Source: Plumapathes pennacea
Lineage: Eukaryota > Cnidaria > Anthozoa > Antipatharia > Myriopathidae
Direction: 5' to 3'
NCBI GenBank assembly: GCA_964036295.1
Contig: OZ038472.1
Span: 5,540,001-5,604,000 of the forward strand
Length of the DNA: 64,000 nucleotides
The notes beneath the pieces were generated by a model, which saw only the letters and a program-made list of their open reading frames with translations, searched no databases and was not told where the DNA came from. A program made the position numbers and the translations under genes. Positions 17,716 to 29,962 of this stretch are shown here, one piece after another (position 1 is the first letter of the stretch; every line of letters begins with the position of its first letter).

Positions 17716-20700
17716 TTAAACGTAACTTCCGTCCCCAGTTTCTCCTGTTGCGGAGCTCTCTACACAGCGGCGGCATTCTCGCTCCTCCGTCACTCTTCCA
17801 TCGCACACAATCTTGCGTAACGCGTACACGTGACCTTCCTCACATTTGAACCACGAGTCGCGTGAGAACCCTGGGAAGTTCATCAAACGAACTGGTTGTG
17901 GTGCAGGCAGCGCTGCCAACCTCAATTCTTGTCTCAAGCTGTTGACAGTGTGGAACAGTTCTGTGCGGTCAATGGCTTCGGGCCGTCCTCTTACGAAGAC
18001 CACCAGTCTTTGCCTCTGTTCTTGTAACTTCGCAGCATAGACCGACATCAACACTGGACCACATTTTGCCAAGTTGCACTGAGCATCAATCAGGTGGATC
18101 GCAAGGGTAAACTTCATCACATGGTCATGTAGTCGAGAAATAATTCTTAGGTCCATCTGAGGTTCTGCAAGACTCTTTTCGATGATCTGCAAAGCTCTCT
18201 GGCTGCCATCGAGAATAGACAACACTTCACATTGTTCGGATGGACCAAAGTTTCTTTTAGCCTGTAGGTAGGAAACTCTTGTTGATTCGATTGCTTGCAA
18301 CGTTTTCGAAATATCTCGAATGATTTCAAGATTGTTCTTCAAGGAGTACAGATGTGCTAGATGACCGGAGCCCACGCTATCAGTTGCTTGCTGTCTCCGA
18401 TGATATGTAGGCTGGACGATGCGGCGTACATCGTGAACAAAGTGATTCAGCTGGGGTATTCTACCAAAATTCTCAATCTCCCTTTCCAATAATTTGACTT
18501 TCTCTTTGACTTCATTGGCAGCGTCCTGAGCTTCCTTACCAACACGGTGCACATCTCCCAGAGCCCTCCTGATGGTGTTTCCGTAACGCGTGCTATATGT
18601 GATTGGAGTCGAACATGAGGGACATTCCCTGGGTCGCACGCTGTCCAATGGACGTCGCATCCACCCATCCATACGTTGGACCTCGATTATGTGACCACAA
18701 TCAATCAGCTGCACGAACCTGACCCGTTGGTCTTTAATGCTTTCAGAGCAAAGTGCCGACAACTTGGAAGCGTGACATTTTCGGCAGAGGGTAGGGCAAT
18801 TCTCTCCACAAAGACCAATGCATGGATGACGACACTGCAGAAGCTCTGGGCATGGAACGTCACACGCATGTCTATCACACGATTCGTTACACAAATTGTT
18901 GCATCGATAATGGAGGCATTTCCTTTCACAGGGCATGCGGCAGGGTTCGCAATCTACAGAACAGCGGTTTCTGCATTTGCCATGCGCACAACGTCTACCG
19001 CATGTCTCAGTGCATGGTGGACAAGGAACAGAACAAGGAGCCTTGCAACGGTGGGAGCAAACCAGCTTACGGCTACAACGACGTTGACATGTCTCGTGGT
19101 AACCACCTCTGCGGCACTCAGAGCACTGTCCTGTGCAAGCATGTCCGCAATCGAGTGTAACACCACATGGTGCAGGGCACGTAACAGCTTCCGGTGGATC
19201 ACAGCATCGAACAGGTGCTACGTGGCCACATGGGAGGCGCTTCTTGACGCGTTCTTTACAAGGATATTTAGAACATGGTTCACCACAAAAACCGCGACAC
19301 CGATGCTTACAAGGCCGCTTTCGCTGACATCGCGATTTGCAAGTAGCGTTGGTTGCTGTAACGCAGGGCAGAATTTTTGAGTGGCCGCATGGGAATTTCT
19401 TTTTAATCTTGGCAGGGCATGGCAAAGAAGTCACGTCTACGTAGCAGAAAAGTTTAAACTGGTGTTGATACTGGCAAGGAAGGCGTCTTAGTACTTTCTT
19501 CTGGCATCGGAATTCCTTGCAGTCATCACCACATCTCCCTGGGCAGGGATGTTCACAGTCTAGGGTCTTGTCGCAGGCAGCCCGACAGATTTCACGACGG
19601 ACGTCAGCAGAACATTGCATCTTCTGCGAGTGACAACAAGGAAGAACTCTTGACACTAGGACACTGCATGAAACCCCTTGTAATCCCTTGGATACCAGGG
19701 AACAAGCCACGTTCTTGAAATGTCCACAGGGAAGCTCAGTCTCGACGATGGCTTGGCAAATAACATCGTGTAGCTGTACGTGGCACTTTTTTCTGGTTTG
19801 ATGTCCGCAGGGTAGATCTCTGTCGACCATCACATTGCACGCATGCTCTTCGGGATTTTCATGACATGCCAGTTTCACCTCATGATTACAGGTAAGTGCT
19901 CTGTTCACTGGCACTTCACAAGGTACTGCCTCGCATGGGTTGCCACATTTATCTTTACATTTGTGACCACACTGTCGCTTCCGTGTACATTTTCTTTGGC
20001 AGACGAGTATAGAAGTGTCGACATTGCATCGAACTTTCTTCTGATGCTCACACCCAGGCATCTTAAAGGTTATCACTTCCGTGCATTCGTTGCACTCAGA
20101 GCCTTCATGGCACTGTTGTTTGCACGGGTGGTCCCGAATGCATGGCTTCTCGCACGCTGATTTACAAATAATGTTGTTGGGGTAGTCCGCACAACGAACG
20201 TTTTGCAGATGACCGCAGGGAAGTTTTGCCTCGAACAAAAACTCACATTTTAATCTTGAACAGTCATCGCTGCAGGCACCTGGACAGTTGTGGCCACAGC
20301 TCAGTTGTTTTTCACATTTCTCAATGCAATTCCCCGGGCTATCCTTGTCTTGACACTCTACGGTCTTCAGATGTCCACAAGAAAGGGACACTTCAACTGG
20401 AAATTTACACATCGCAGTCGCTGGATCTATGTGACAGGCAAGACGATTTTCGTGGCCACAGTTAAGAGTACGTACAACTTTCACTTTGCACTTTTTCATT
20501 TCACAGGGTGATCCACAGATAGATTGACAGCGATGATTGCACGGAAGAATCTTCTCACATTTGTGTCGACAGATAATTTCAGACACATCAGTGCCGCACT
20601 CTGCCTCTTGTTCATGTTTGCAGTCTGGCATAGTCTTTATTACCTTGTAAGTGCATTTGCTGCATTTTTTTAGGCCATGACATACTTTGTTACAAGAATG

Positions 20701-23700
20701 AAGCTTTGCGTCGCACTGTTCCAGACAGAGCTTTGTGCACTTGTAGTTTCGGTGTGACGGATCGCATGGGTCGCACAGTCTTCCGCACGTATGTCCGCAA
20801 TCTAGGCGGTCCTCACAAACGTCTCCACAACCCCCATAAGGACATTTGGCGAAGTCCACCGACGTCCTAGCTTCGACAACTTTTCCATGCTTCTTGCAAA
20901 CAAGCTTTAAGGCATCAGCCATTTTTCCCTTGGTGCGCATGTCATCACAGATGTTTTTCCAAAGTTCGCAGTGGGTGCTAAGGAGCGTGAAATTGCCAAC
21001 ACAGTAGAATCCCTGTCGAGCACGGGACAGTGCCACGCAGATTCGGTTAGATTCTCTTAAGAATCCAATTTTCCCCAGATTGCTATTACTCCGCACCAAC
21101 GAAAGAAGGATGATGTCGTTTTCTTCACCTTGAAAGTTATCTACCACTGAGGTCCTAACTCCTTCGAATTCATTTCTCGGCATGACCTGTTTAAATTCCA
21201 ACAGCTGACCAGTGTACATGGTTAGGACTGTGATCTGCTCGGGTCTGTAGCCTTGTTGCAACAGGTAACGGCAGAGGGCTACAATAAAATCAGCTTCGTG
21301 CTTATTAGAGTAGCTTTGAAGACCTGAAACAAAATTCTCCGGGTAGCGATGATCAAGGAAAAACAGGTTTTCTTGCAACCCACGAAGGTCGTTAAAGTAG
21401 CACACGGAAGAATGATCTATGATCTCATGATCGTAGATGCGCTTGGTGAGCTGTGCGATTTCAGGACGCATTCGATGTTGGGTAGAAAGCCTCTTGCAGT
21501 CCATGTTGTTTAGTACCATCCGTTCAAACAAGGAAATTTGCAGATTGTACTTCTGGGCAAGTTCGTACACCGTTGCTTTAGGTCGAAGTTGCTTGTGGTC
21601 TCCAATCATAATTACATGCTGAGTAGCAGCCGTCAAGGATGTTACAATATGAGCTTCAAGGACCTCAGCAGCTTCTTCAATCACCACTATTTTAGGCTGG
21701 ATTCTGCTAAGAACATCATGATATCTAGCTGCGCCAGATGTCGTCATGCCAATGACTGTTGCTCCACGAAGAACTTCTTCTTCCTCCTCTCCTCTGATTT
21801 CGTCTAAGGTTAGGCAACACTGTTCATACACCGATTCTTCATATTGGATGTCAGCGATGCACCACTCTCGATAGCAATCCAGCCAATAACGGTACAACTT
21901 CCCTCTGTCTCTCGCTGAAAGCATCCAGATGTCTGTTACTTCTCCAGCTTCTTCCTCAGACATCATTTGTTCGTCTTTCATGCGAGCAATTGCTTTCATT
22001 AGATTTTCGTTTGAAATAGGCTTCGTTTCATTCTTTTTTTCTTGTCTGTTTTGCGACAAAGCATTGGGACCTCCTTGGAATTTCTTCTTTGATCTCTTTC
22101 TAACAACTAATTCCCATCCAAAATCATCTTCATCCTCAATGTCGTTGCTCCCATGGTTAAGCATAGGATTGCTGTCGTTGTGCTGACTAATCATAGTGGC
22201 TTTAAGATGCTGCTCGTTGTGTCCTTGTGAGTCATTACACCCACTGGCTATGGTATTCCTTCGACACGGGGTAGACATTTCCTGGAAATGTTCTGGGTTC
22301 TGTGCTCTGACACCTCGCTGTGAAGTTTTCTTCGGGGAAACCATTTCCCAGTCGACAGCGTGTACATTGTCATGAACCATAAGACTACTGTTGTTCTCTT
22401 CTTTAGTCATGGTGGACATTTCTTTTTGCAAATGCACCGCAGCCTTTTGAGTCTGGACGTGTACTACATTAGCTTCATATCTCAAGGTATTTGTCTGTGA
22501 GCTGTGCTCTCCATTCGTCGACGACAAATTGTCACTGCTACTGCCTTGGAGGTACTGGTTTTCTGCCTGCAAACAATTATCATGGCCATAGGCTGATCGT
22601 GCAACATCTTCCTGTTCTTCGTTATCGTCATCAGGTGGTTGATAATCGAATCCTTCGTCCTTTCCCTCTCCCAATGGAAGAAAGTCCTCTTCTTCTCCTG
22701 CAAGATATCTTTGACCTTGAAGTAAAGTAGCTTCATATTCGATTTCTATGGTTTCTCCCTCTAGTTCATCTATGATAGAGGTCACAGAATCTTGAAAGCC
22801 AGCTACTTCATTGTCACAATTCTCTTTATATTGTGTAGTTTCTTCTCCAGCCAAATCACTCGACATCTCAAGGTGATTATCGTAGTTGATGGTAAACGTA
22901 CATTGTCTGTCACTTTCGACACGTGTCAATGGTTCACGTTTCCAAGAGTTCATCTCTAGTGCATTTGTGTGATCTTCGTAGTTGAGCACTTCCTGTGGAT
23001 CGCAAATTTCTCCGGTAAAATGCTTTTCGGCTGGTAAATCCACAGAGTAGGTAAATCTGTCTGAAGGTCTTTGAGCTGATGGCTGTACAATGCCAAAGTG
23101 GTTAGCTGTAGTTTCCTCAAATGACCCTTGATGAACTGTGATTTCAAGTTTGTCCTTCCTCGGTAATGGTACAACATCTGCTAGGTCGTCGGCTTCTGGA
23201 GGCCCACGCAGAGGTTGTATTGGCTCCATAATCGTTTGCATGAAACATGAGGCATTACCATTGTTTACACAGCTGCGTTCTGTTGACGAATTGTCGCCAG
23301 AATTTCCTCGTGTTGTAGTCACTGCTGTAGCAGTAGTACGGGAAAGGTCTTCAACTGGCCATGGATAATCCACTGCATCAACAAATTCATTCTCTTCCTC
23401 CTCTTCAATCTCTCCGTCATCCTCTTTAGCGCTTAGGTATTCGTCCTCTGAGTCGCCTTCGTCCCCGCCTTCTTTTTGGGCTATTCCGCTTTCTGTGGTT
23501 GCTCTCTTGGTCTCTTTGTGGCAAACCCAAATCTTAAAAACCTCTTCGGCAACGGTGATCCCTCCAATGCCCTGGTGAAACTGGTCAGCATGGCTGTCAT
23601 CCATCACCTTTTCCAAGTCCCCAAAGGATAATATGCCTCTTTTAAGGGATCGTAGGACATTCTCTATATCCTTAATTTCTCGAACTGACAAATCCATCTG

Positions 23701-26700
23701 GCGTTCTACTTCCCAGCGCTTTGGACTTCTGTGGCGTCGTGCAATTAACTTTAGGTTAAAAGGTTCCAAATCCTTGCTCTTGGATCTTCCCCCGACGCGG
23801 ATGATTCGACCTGTGCGGAACTCTAGGACTTTTTCCAGGAACTGATCGAGTGCATGGTTCGTGTAACAAACCATTAGCATAGGCGAGACACAATCCGGAT
23901 CCCAAACGCGGCGATTGTGCAAAAGGCAATGCACTATCTTCGCCCCGACGAAAGTCTTTCCTGTTCCTGGAGGTCCCTGGATGACAGAGAATTCTCTTGT
24001 TAGGGCTGTTTTGAATGCTTCAAGCTGCGACTCATTCAAGGACACGTTCTCCGTGCATGGCCATTCTTCCGACTGCAAAACTGCAACCGTTCCGCTGTTA
24101 GGGAGCTCTAGGGTTCGACCAAGGTCATAACGCACCGGTTCTTCTCCGTCTTCACGCCTGAGATACTGTGGAGGATCAACATCTGGGTTGCATTCCACCA
24201 AATATTTCATGAACGGCAGGTTTTCTTCATCCATTTCCTTTAAACCGGAAAGCACGTAACGGCAGGATTCAAAATAGGCTGGGGACTCGGCCATGACGTA
24301 CACATCATTACGTTTTTGTATCCCATAAACGTCCTGACCCTCTATGAAATGAATGTCGAATTGCCCTTTCATCAATTCTCGCGGGTCTCGATTAGCCACG
24401 GTAGCAAAAAGCATTGTCTTGAAATTGTCATTTGAAAGACAAAGAAACGAGCCAAAGATCAGTCTCTTTGAACTGTGCCACCGCGTTTTCGTAAAAGGGG
24501 AAGCATCAAACTGTACCTTGTACAATATTCCATTTCGCGTGTACTCCTTCCCTAGTATTCTGACTTTACTATACAGTTTTATCCTTTGCTGGCATTCTCG
24601 GCGAGGGACCTTTTGAACAACTTCTGCTATGCCTTCACGCAAGGGAGATATGAAGTCCTCGCGCAATAATCTGAACTGGACGTCGAGATAATGTTCTGCA
24701 TCATCAAATCTGCCTTTCTTGACGTGTTTCCGGAGGAACGGTTTCTCGTCCGTAGTAAGTTCGTTAATGCTCGGGAACACTGGGATCTCTCGGAAATCAT
24801 TGGGTGGTTGACCATGGCTTGCATTTCTCCTCTTGTACGACTTTGTTCTATTCCGATGTTCCTTAATGACATTATTCCGCTCTTCCTGGAGATTTGCCAG
24901 TTTGTCCAGAACGTCATCCTTCCCCTCAAATTGTAACAGTTCTAGAGCACTCTGCATCTGTTCAATGGGTACATCAGCAAACGAACTTGGTAGACGACGA
25001 AGGTACGTCAAGAATAACTTGATTAAATCTTCTAACAGCCTTCTGTCGAGTTTCTCGCTCGTTTCTCTGCCAAACTGTACCCCTTCAAGAAAACGGCTGA
25101 CACCTTCTCTTATGAATGCCGAATTCTTTAACGCAGCTAAAATGCTGTTTAACTGCTCCGTAGATGGTGCTTCGCAGGCCTTTGCTAAGACATGAATTAT
25201 GTCGCATGTGAAGTCTTCGCAGGAGTTTTGAGCATCTTTAAGGTTCAGAATTTTCTGCAAAGTTGTGATACTCTGGCTAAGGCGTTCCACTATTTGAAGT
25301 GGATCTTTCTTGATCAGCTGTCTGATTTCATTGCAGTTTAGCGGTGGGCAGTGTTTTTGTGACGTCTTTCTGGCTCTATTCCTGTGGTTAGAAGTGAGGC
25401 TTCCTTTATCTTTTTCTGTCAACCTTGGCTTTGTAGGAGCATCTCGTGAACGTCTGTTTTCATTTCCCTTTCCTTTCGGCTGTTGATGTCCATTCTTTAC
25501 TTGACTTGGAACTACAAGTACAAACAAATTAAATTTAGAGTCTTGTAATTGGAGATCAGTACACTTAGATAGAATACCGCTGAAAAACTCAATGTTGCAG
25601 ATGTGTCGACGTAACTGCCGTTACAGTGAAAAATATTACCTGAACGTCGGCGTGGTTAATGAACTGGCTGCTACTGTAAGCAAAACTAGCGTCAGTCTAA
25701 AACCTTAACTGCGTTAAAAAGTAGAGAGTAGTGTGGTAACCTGGCATGTTGTCTGGGGCTAGATACCATGATACAGCTTTCATAGAAAAGTAAATTCTTA
25801 CGAGGTGGATGCTTCTTTGAAGTGGTCCCTGTAGCACCTTTTGCTCCCCGTGTCTCTTTATCAGGCGACAACTTAGCAGCTCCGTTGGTTTGACTGTTCC
25901 CATCTACTGCTTGTCCGTGTTTTTTGTCCTTTCCTTTCCCACCAAATTGCTTTGTACTTGCGGTGGTGTTTGCCAGACTTCTCGTTGATCCTGTAGCTGG
26001 GCAAAATATGGTAATACTTCCATTTTACAAACTACATTGTTAAATATATTGCAACGGTTCACCAAAAATTTTTAAAAGGGTTTCTTAAGACCTCGAAGAG
26101 TGACCTGTTCATTTATATATTTTTTAACCTAAGGAATCTGTCTTATAATTTCAGTTGTTTCGAAAAGTCCAAAATAACACGTGGTAGGGGGAATCCCAGT
26201 GACAGTTAGATGTAGCGCTAGGCAGTTCCATAAGCAGTTGAGCCAAAATTTTTTTTAGGAGTTGTAACCCAGATTGTAAATGTTTTGTAGTGGTGTTGTT
26301 TATTATAATATTGTCAAAGAGGAGTAAACAAACTTTGGATAAAAGAAGCGATAAAAATCATGGGGAAATCTGTGTTCAACTAACTGTTTGCTCTGACTTT
26401 TATATAGAGTGGTTTTCGACTAACTATCACGGAATGTAATCGTATAATTTCTTTGTTTTTGCAGGATCAAAATCAAAACTCGACTGCAATTTTCTAAGGT
26501 ACGAAGGTGGTTCTGCTGATTGGTTACTTGTTGATTAAAAGCGTTATTTTACAGCCTCTGTTATTGGGGGTGTAATGACATTGCTTTTGGTTTTTGAAAA
26601 TCATCCGAAAACCGTTCCATTCATTCTTAATCAGCCCTTCGCCGGTAATCACAATCTGTGAAACAAATGGAATATTTGTCTTCTTTCGTTTGTGGCATGA

Positions 26701-28463
26701 CAGTTATGATTGCAATAAATTACTCTGAGCGCTCATCACAAGGGCCGCTCATTTCGTAGAAACATATCTTTATTAGTCACATGGTTACTGCATGTAAATC
26801 GTGACGGTTTTCTGCTTTCACTCCCATTTTGTATTTGTTTTTACCCTACCAATATCTATTTATGCATATCATGAAATATAAAAGGCAAAAAGGGCTTACA
26901 TACCAGTTGTACTCTTGCTGCGGTTGTCTGGAGTTTTCGCTCCACTGGTGCCTGTCCCACGAGTATCTGCATCAGGAGGAGACTTGGCGGACTTGTTACC
27001 TCCTCTTCCTCTTTGTCCTCCGTGACGTTTCTCTCTTCCTTTATCGGGTGGCTTCTTCTCTTCGTTTCCTGGCAGTCCTGCTAGAGACCCTTAATTTGGA
27101 CAGAAGTGTAGTAAACAAATTTCCATCGATAGCTACCATTTTTGAATATAAGGCTATGTACTCCAGTGAGAACATACATTACCACGACAATAATGCCAGA
27201 AAAGTGCAAGGAAAATCCTTGCAAGAACTTAGTGTTGTTTGGGTCAGCGTGAAGGAATATAATAATGGATCGCATTGTGTAACTAAAGCGTGAGGCGTAT
27301 ATCCGTAATACGCTCGAAAAATGACTCGCGTGATGTTTACGATGCTGGCCCTTCTTAATTAAAAAAAAAAAAAGACTTATTTTGCTCTGATGAAGTGCCA
27401 ACGCTCACAAAGCCAGTCAAGTATTTCATCATGAATAACGTGAGCGCATGACTTTTAGCGCTGTTCTTTAACTACCATCTAGCTTTTCCCACATGATGGA
27501 CAAAAATACTTACCAGGCGGAGATTTTGCTTCTTTTCTTGTAGTCCTCACTCCGGGACCTTCTGCTCCACCGGTCTTTTTACCAGGCGATGCCTTGGCGC
27601 CTGCATTCGCTTCAGTTCTTCCGTCTCTTGTTTCTACTTTTCTTTCGTTTTCTTTTTCACTGAATTGCTTTGCTTTTGCTTTGGTCTTAGGCTGACCTTT
27701 CGAGGCTCCTGTGGTAAAAGTCAAAATACAACCTTTGTCCAATAGCACGCATCGGATGCCGGCCCGACGCGAAACCGCTGGGAGAAGTAACTGATCTGTC
27801 TTGTAGTGACAGTCGCAGTGAAATTTGAGGTGAAATCCATTTTCTTGAATGGAGGCTAAAACAGTGCAAAACGCTACGGGCCCTCTTTCTAATCCAATGT
27901 TTTTGTTTAGATCTGTAAATGGTATTACTGGTTTTGGATCCCAGCACGAAGAAACACATGACCACAACGTTTCAAGCTAGCATATGTCACCTATGTCAAC
28001 TTGCTCTTTGCGTATAGTTCCCTCCGTCGTTTTTGAAAACGAGCTTCGTGAGACTGTTGCGTTTCCAATTTCACATTTGTTAGGTCATTCAAATTTGCTC
28101 TGGTGCTGTGATAGAGAAACACTCGCGCTTCCTTACAAGGAGCTAAATAATCTTTTATTTCTTCTTAATAAGAGTAGAAGAGTCTTCAGTCAGCCTTAGT
28201 AGGTTGTTCACCCAACGACTGACTGACCAACGAACATTCAAAACCGAAATAGGTCTGTATTAGTACCCTCGTAGGGCTCGGGGACAACAACGGCAGATAT
28301 ACATTTAGCAGTCGATCACTCACAACACACGGACACTCCGCCGCACTATGTGGAGTTCCATACCTGTCGTACCATCACAACCGCCGCTGCTTGGTTGTTT
28401 TTGCTTGCTGTCCTTTCTCTTTACAGCGGGTCGCTGAGGCGTTCCCTTCGGACCTTCAGACAT
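17716..28463 (-). CDS. ZNFX1: ZNFX1: NFX1-type zinc finger SF1 RNA helicase, expanded form
   Basis: Five exons: 28364-28463, 27514-27708, 26904-27080, 25802-25996 and 17716-25511, giving 2820 aa; the apparent start at 25527 is intronic. Residues 1-223 are a basic, disordered N-terminus from three repeated phase-1 exons. The UPF1-like helicase follows: Walker A GPPGTGKT near 735, motif II VIEEAAEV near 1500, QHRMRPE, and motif VI ICVALSRARQGFYCVGN near 1715. An acidic, low-complexity insert of about 450 residues (about 900-1370) splits it. From about 1770 to 2490 comes a long run of NFX1-type C/H fingers, more than the human protein carries. A C-terminal domain ends in WFKCEEGHVYALRKIVC...ECRRC, an RZ-type finger. 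The human protein is about 1918 aa. Known roles in other animals: dsRNA sensing at mitochondria in mammals and small-RNA inheritance granules in nematodes; its role here is inferred. Confidence 0.94.
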
Positions 28464-28727
28464 CCCGCTACATAAAAGAAACAAGCGACAGATGACTCGT
28501 AACCTGCTACGGCCATTTCCGAGATTCCTATTACCTCTGTTTCGAAATGATGCCAAGTGCGAACCCTTGATTTTATTTTTTGGAGGCAGTACATATCTCG
28601 GAAGTGGCCTGTTCTTTTTTATACCCAGCAGAACAAATATATTCTCATATCAAGAATGAATTGCTAGCTCAAGTGGCATGGAGCACAACCAACAATATTA
28701 TGGCAATCTATGGCAATCTATATGGCA
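28464..28727. promoter_or_regulatory. ZNFX1 upstream region
   Basis: The stretch directly upstream of the ZNFX1 start codon. An ag precedes the ATG by a few bases (ttatgtagcggg), so a 5' UTR intron could end here. No TATA box is convincing. The retrozyme-like repeat begins at 28728, about 265 bp upstream of the start codon. Confidence 0.35.
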
Positions 28728-28790
28728 GTAAAATCGTAAGGCTTTTGGGATGTGGCTTTAAGCCACATCCCACAAGCCTTACGATTTTAC
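28728..28790. repeat. 63-bp near-perfect palindrome at the edge of the retrozyme-like repeat
   Basis: gtaaaatcgtaaggctt (left) and aagccttacgattttac (right) flank gggatgtggctttaagccacatccc. Apart from one or two mismatches the arms are exact. The right arm also occurs, unpaired, at 62710-62740 joined to the same repeat, so the right arm belongs to the repeat and the left arm is an inverted extra copy. Confidence 0.92.
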
Positions 28791-29040
28791 AGCTTGTTAC
28801 CTGAATGTTGGAACCCGAGCCCAAGTATAGCTATGCCATGCTGACGAGGCCCAAAAAGGCCGAAACAGCTGTCCATGGCTGCTATTACTTGGGTTCACAA
28901 TTTTTTATGTTTTTTTTTTTTGGTAGATCAAGGGGTAATGCCCGCTACCACTGTGGCCTTTGTGCCCTAATCTGTGGCTTCAGCTTACCAGCACATTGTG
29001 CAGTATTCTGAATCTATATGGCAGACACCTTTGTGTTATA
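28759..29040 (+). mobile_element. Retrozyme-like repeat containing a hammerhead ribozyme
   Basis: A noncoding repeat with the right palindrome arm, a linker (ttacctgaatgttggaaccc), a type I hammerhead fold (28820-28893), a thymine-rich tract (28906-28922) and a tail to about 29011-29040. The second copy, on the minus strand at 62710-62899, joins the tail to the palindrome-arm sequence, so the repeat unit can be inferred as a circularly permutable monomer of about 260 nt. There is no protein-coding potential. Size, ribozyme type and arrangement match animal retrozymes, or the terminal repeats of Penelope-like elements. Confidence 0.7.
28820..28893 (+). ncRNA. Type I hammerhead self-cleaving ribozyme
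   Basis: All conserved core elements are present in order. CTGACGA is at 28841-28847; stem II is GGCC/GGCC with loop CAAAAA (28848-28861); GAAA is at 28862-28865; a very short stem III spans 28865-28872 (ACAGCTGT); and the cleavage triplet GTC ends at 28873. Stem I pairs GCCATG with CATGGC across the cleavage site, then TAGC with GCTA, then CCCAAGTA with TACTTGGG, with small internal bulges. A short stem III and an open-ended stem I are typical of hammerheads in animal retrozymes and Penelope-like elements. Activity is inferred from the complete core; I found no core mutation. Confidence 0.85.
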
Positions 29041-29931
29041 GGCTGACCACAAACCACTGATATTTATCCACCAGAAACCGCTGTCGTCAGCCCCAAAGCG
29101 TCTCCAGAGACTACCACTACATCTAGCAGTACGACGTTAAATTCAGGTATCGGCCGGGCCTCGAGATGCACCTTGCTGACACACTGTCTCGAGCCGACCA
29201 GGTAAACGACCACAAACAGAGGACACAGAAGATCTGTGCGGTACAGTTCCTGCCAATGTATGAGCCACAACTGTGAGAGATTCCGAAGACTATCAGTGAC
29301 CCAACCCTCCGCGCCCTAAACATATGATCCTCATAATGGTTGGCCCAACAGCAAGACTGAAGCAACAACGGGACTACAATCATATTTCACGATCCGAGCG
29401 ACGAGCTAACCGCACAGAATGGAGTGATCTTCGAAGGTGCAATATAGTGGCATCAGGCCTAAGTACGGCAGAAGATCAGAAAAAGGTTACATAGAACCCA
29501 CACGGATCTTCAAGGTTGTCTGCGGAGAGCCCGAATATTCTACTGGCAATAACTGAATGCCGACCTGAGAGCCTACATTTCAAAATGCAAACTTTGCTCG
29601 ACCTACCAGCCCGCTCAATGCAAAGACTCCTTGATCTGCCATGAACCCCCAGATCGACCGTGGGAGGTTGCAGTTAACGACATATTCACCCAGGAGAACA
29701 AAGACTATATTTGTACAGTTGTTTTCTATTCAAGATACTTTGAAGTGGATCGTCTTGCCGACAAGACTGTATGAGAGGTCACAAAGAAGCTAGCTACGAA
29801 AGCACTTCTCAGCGCATGGATTTAAGAGAGTTCTAAGAGTTCTCCAAAGCTTACGAGTTTGAGCACGTCACAAGCTCTCAGATTTGTCCACAAAGTAATT
29901 ACAAGGTTGAAAATGCAATCAAAAGACAGCA

Positions 29932-29962
<31 letters not shown>

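Noticed and set aside
18676-19380. A 234-codon plus-strand frame
   Set aside because: It lies antisense to the ZNFX1 zinc-finger tract, has no recognisable domain, and its openness follows from the constrained opposite codons.
25512-25527. Start of ZNFX1 at 25527
   Set aside because: The first codons are a non-ATG extension into intron sequence; an acceptor at 25512 and four upstream in-phase exons place the start at 28463.
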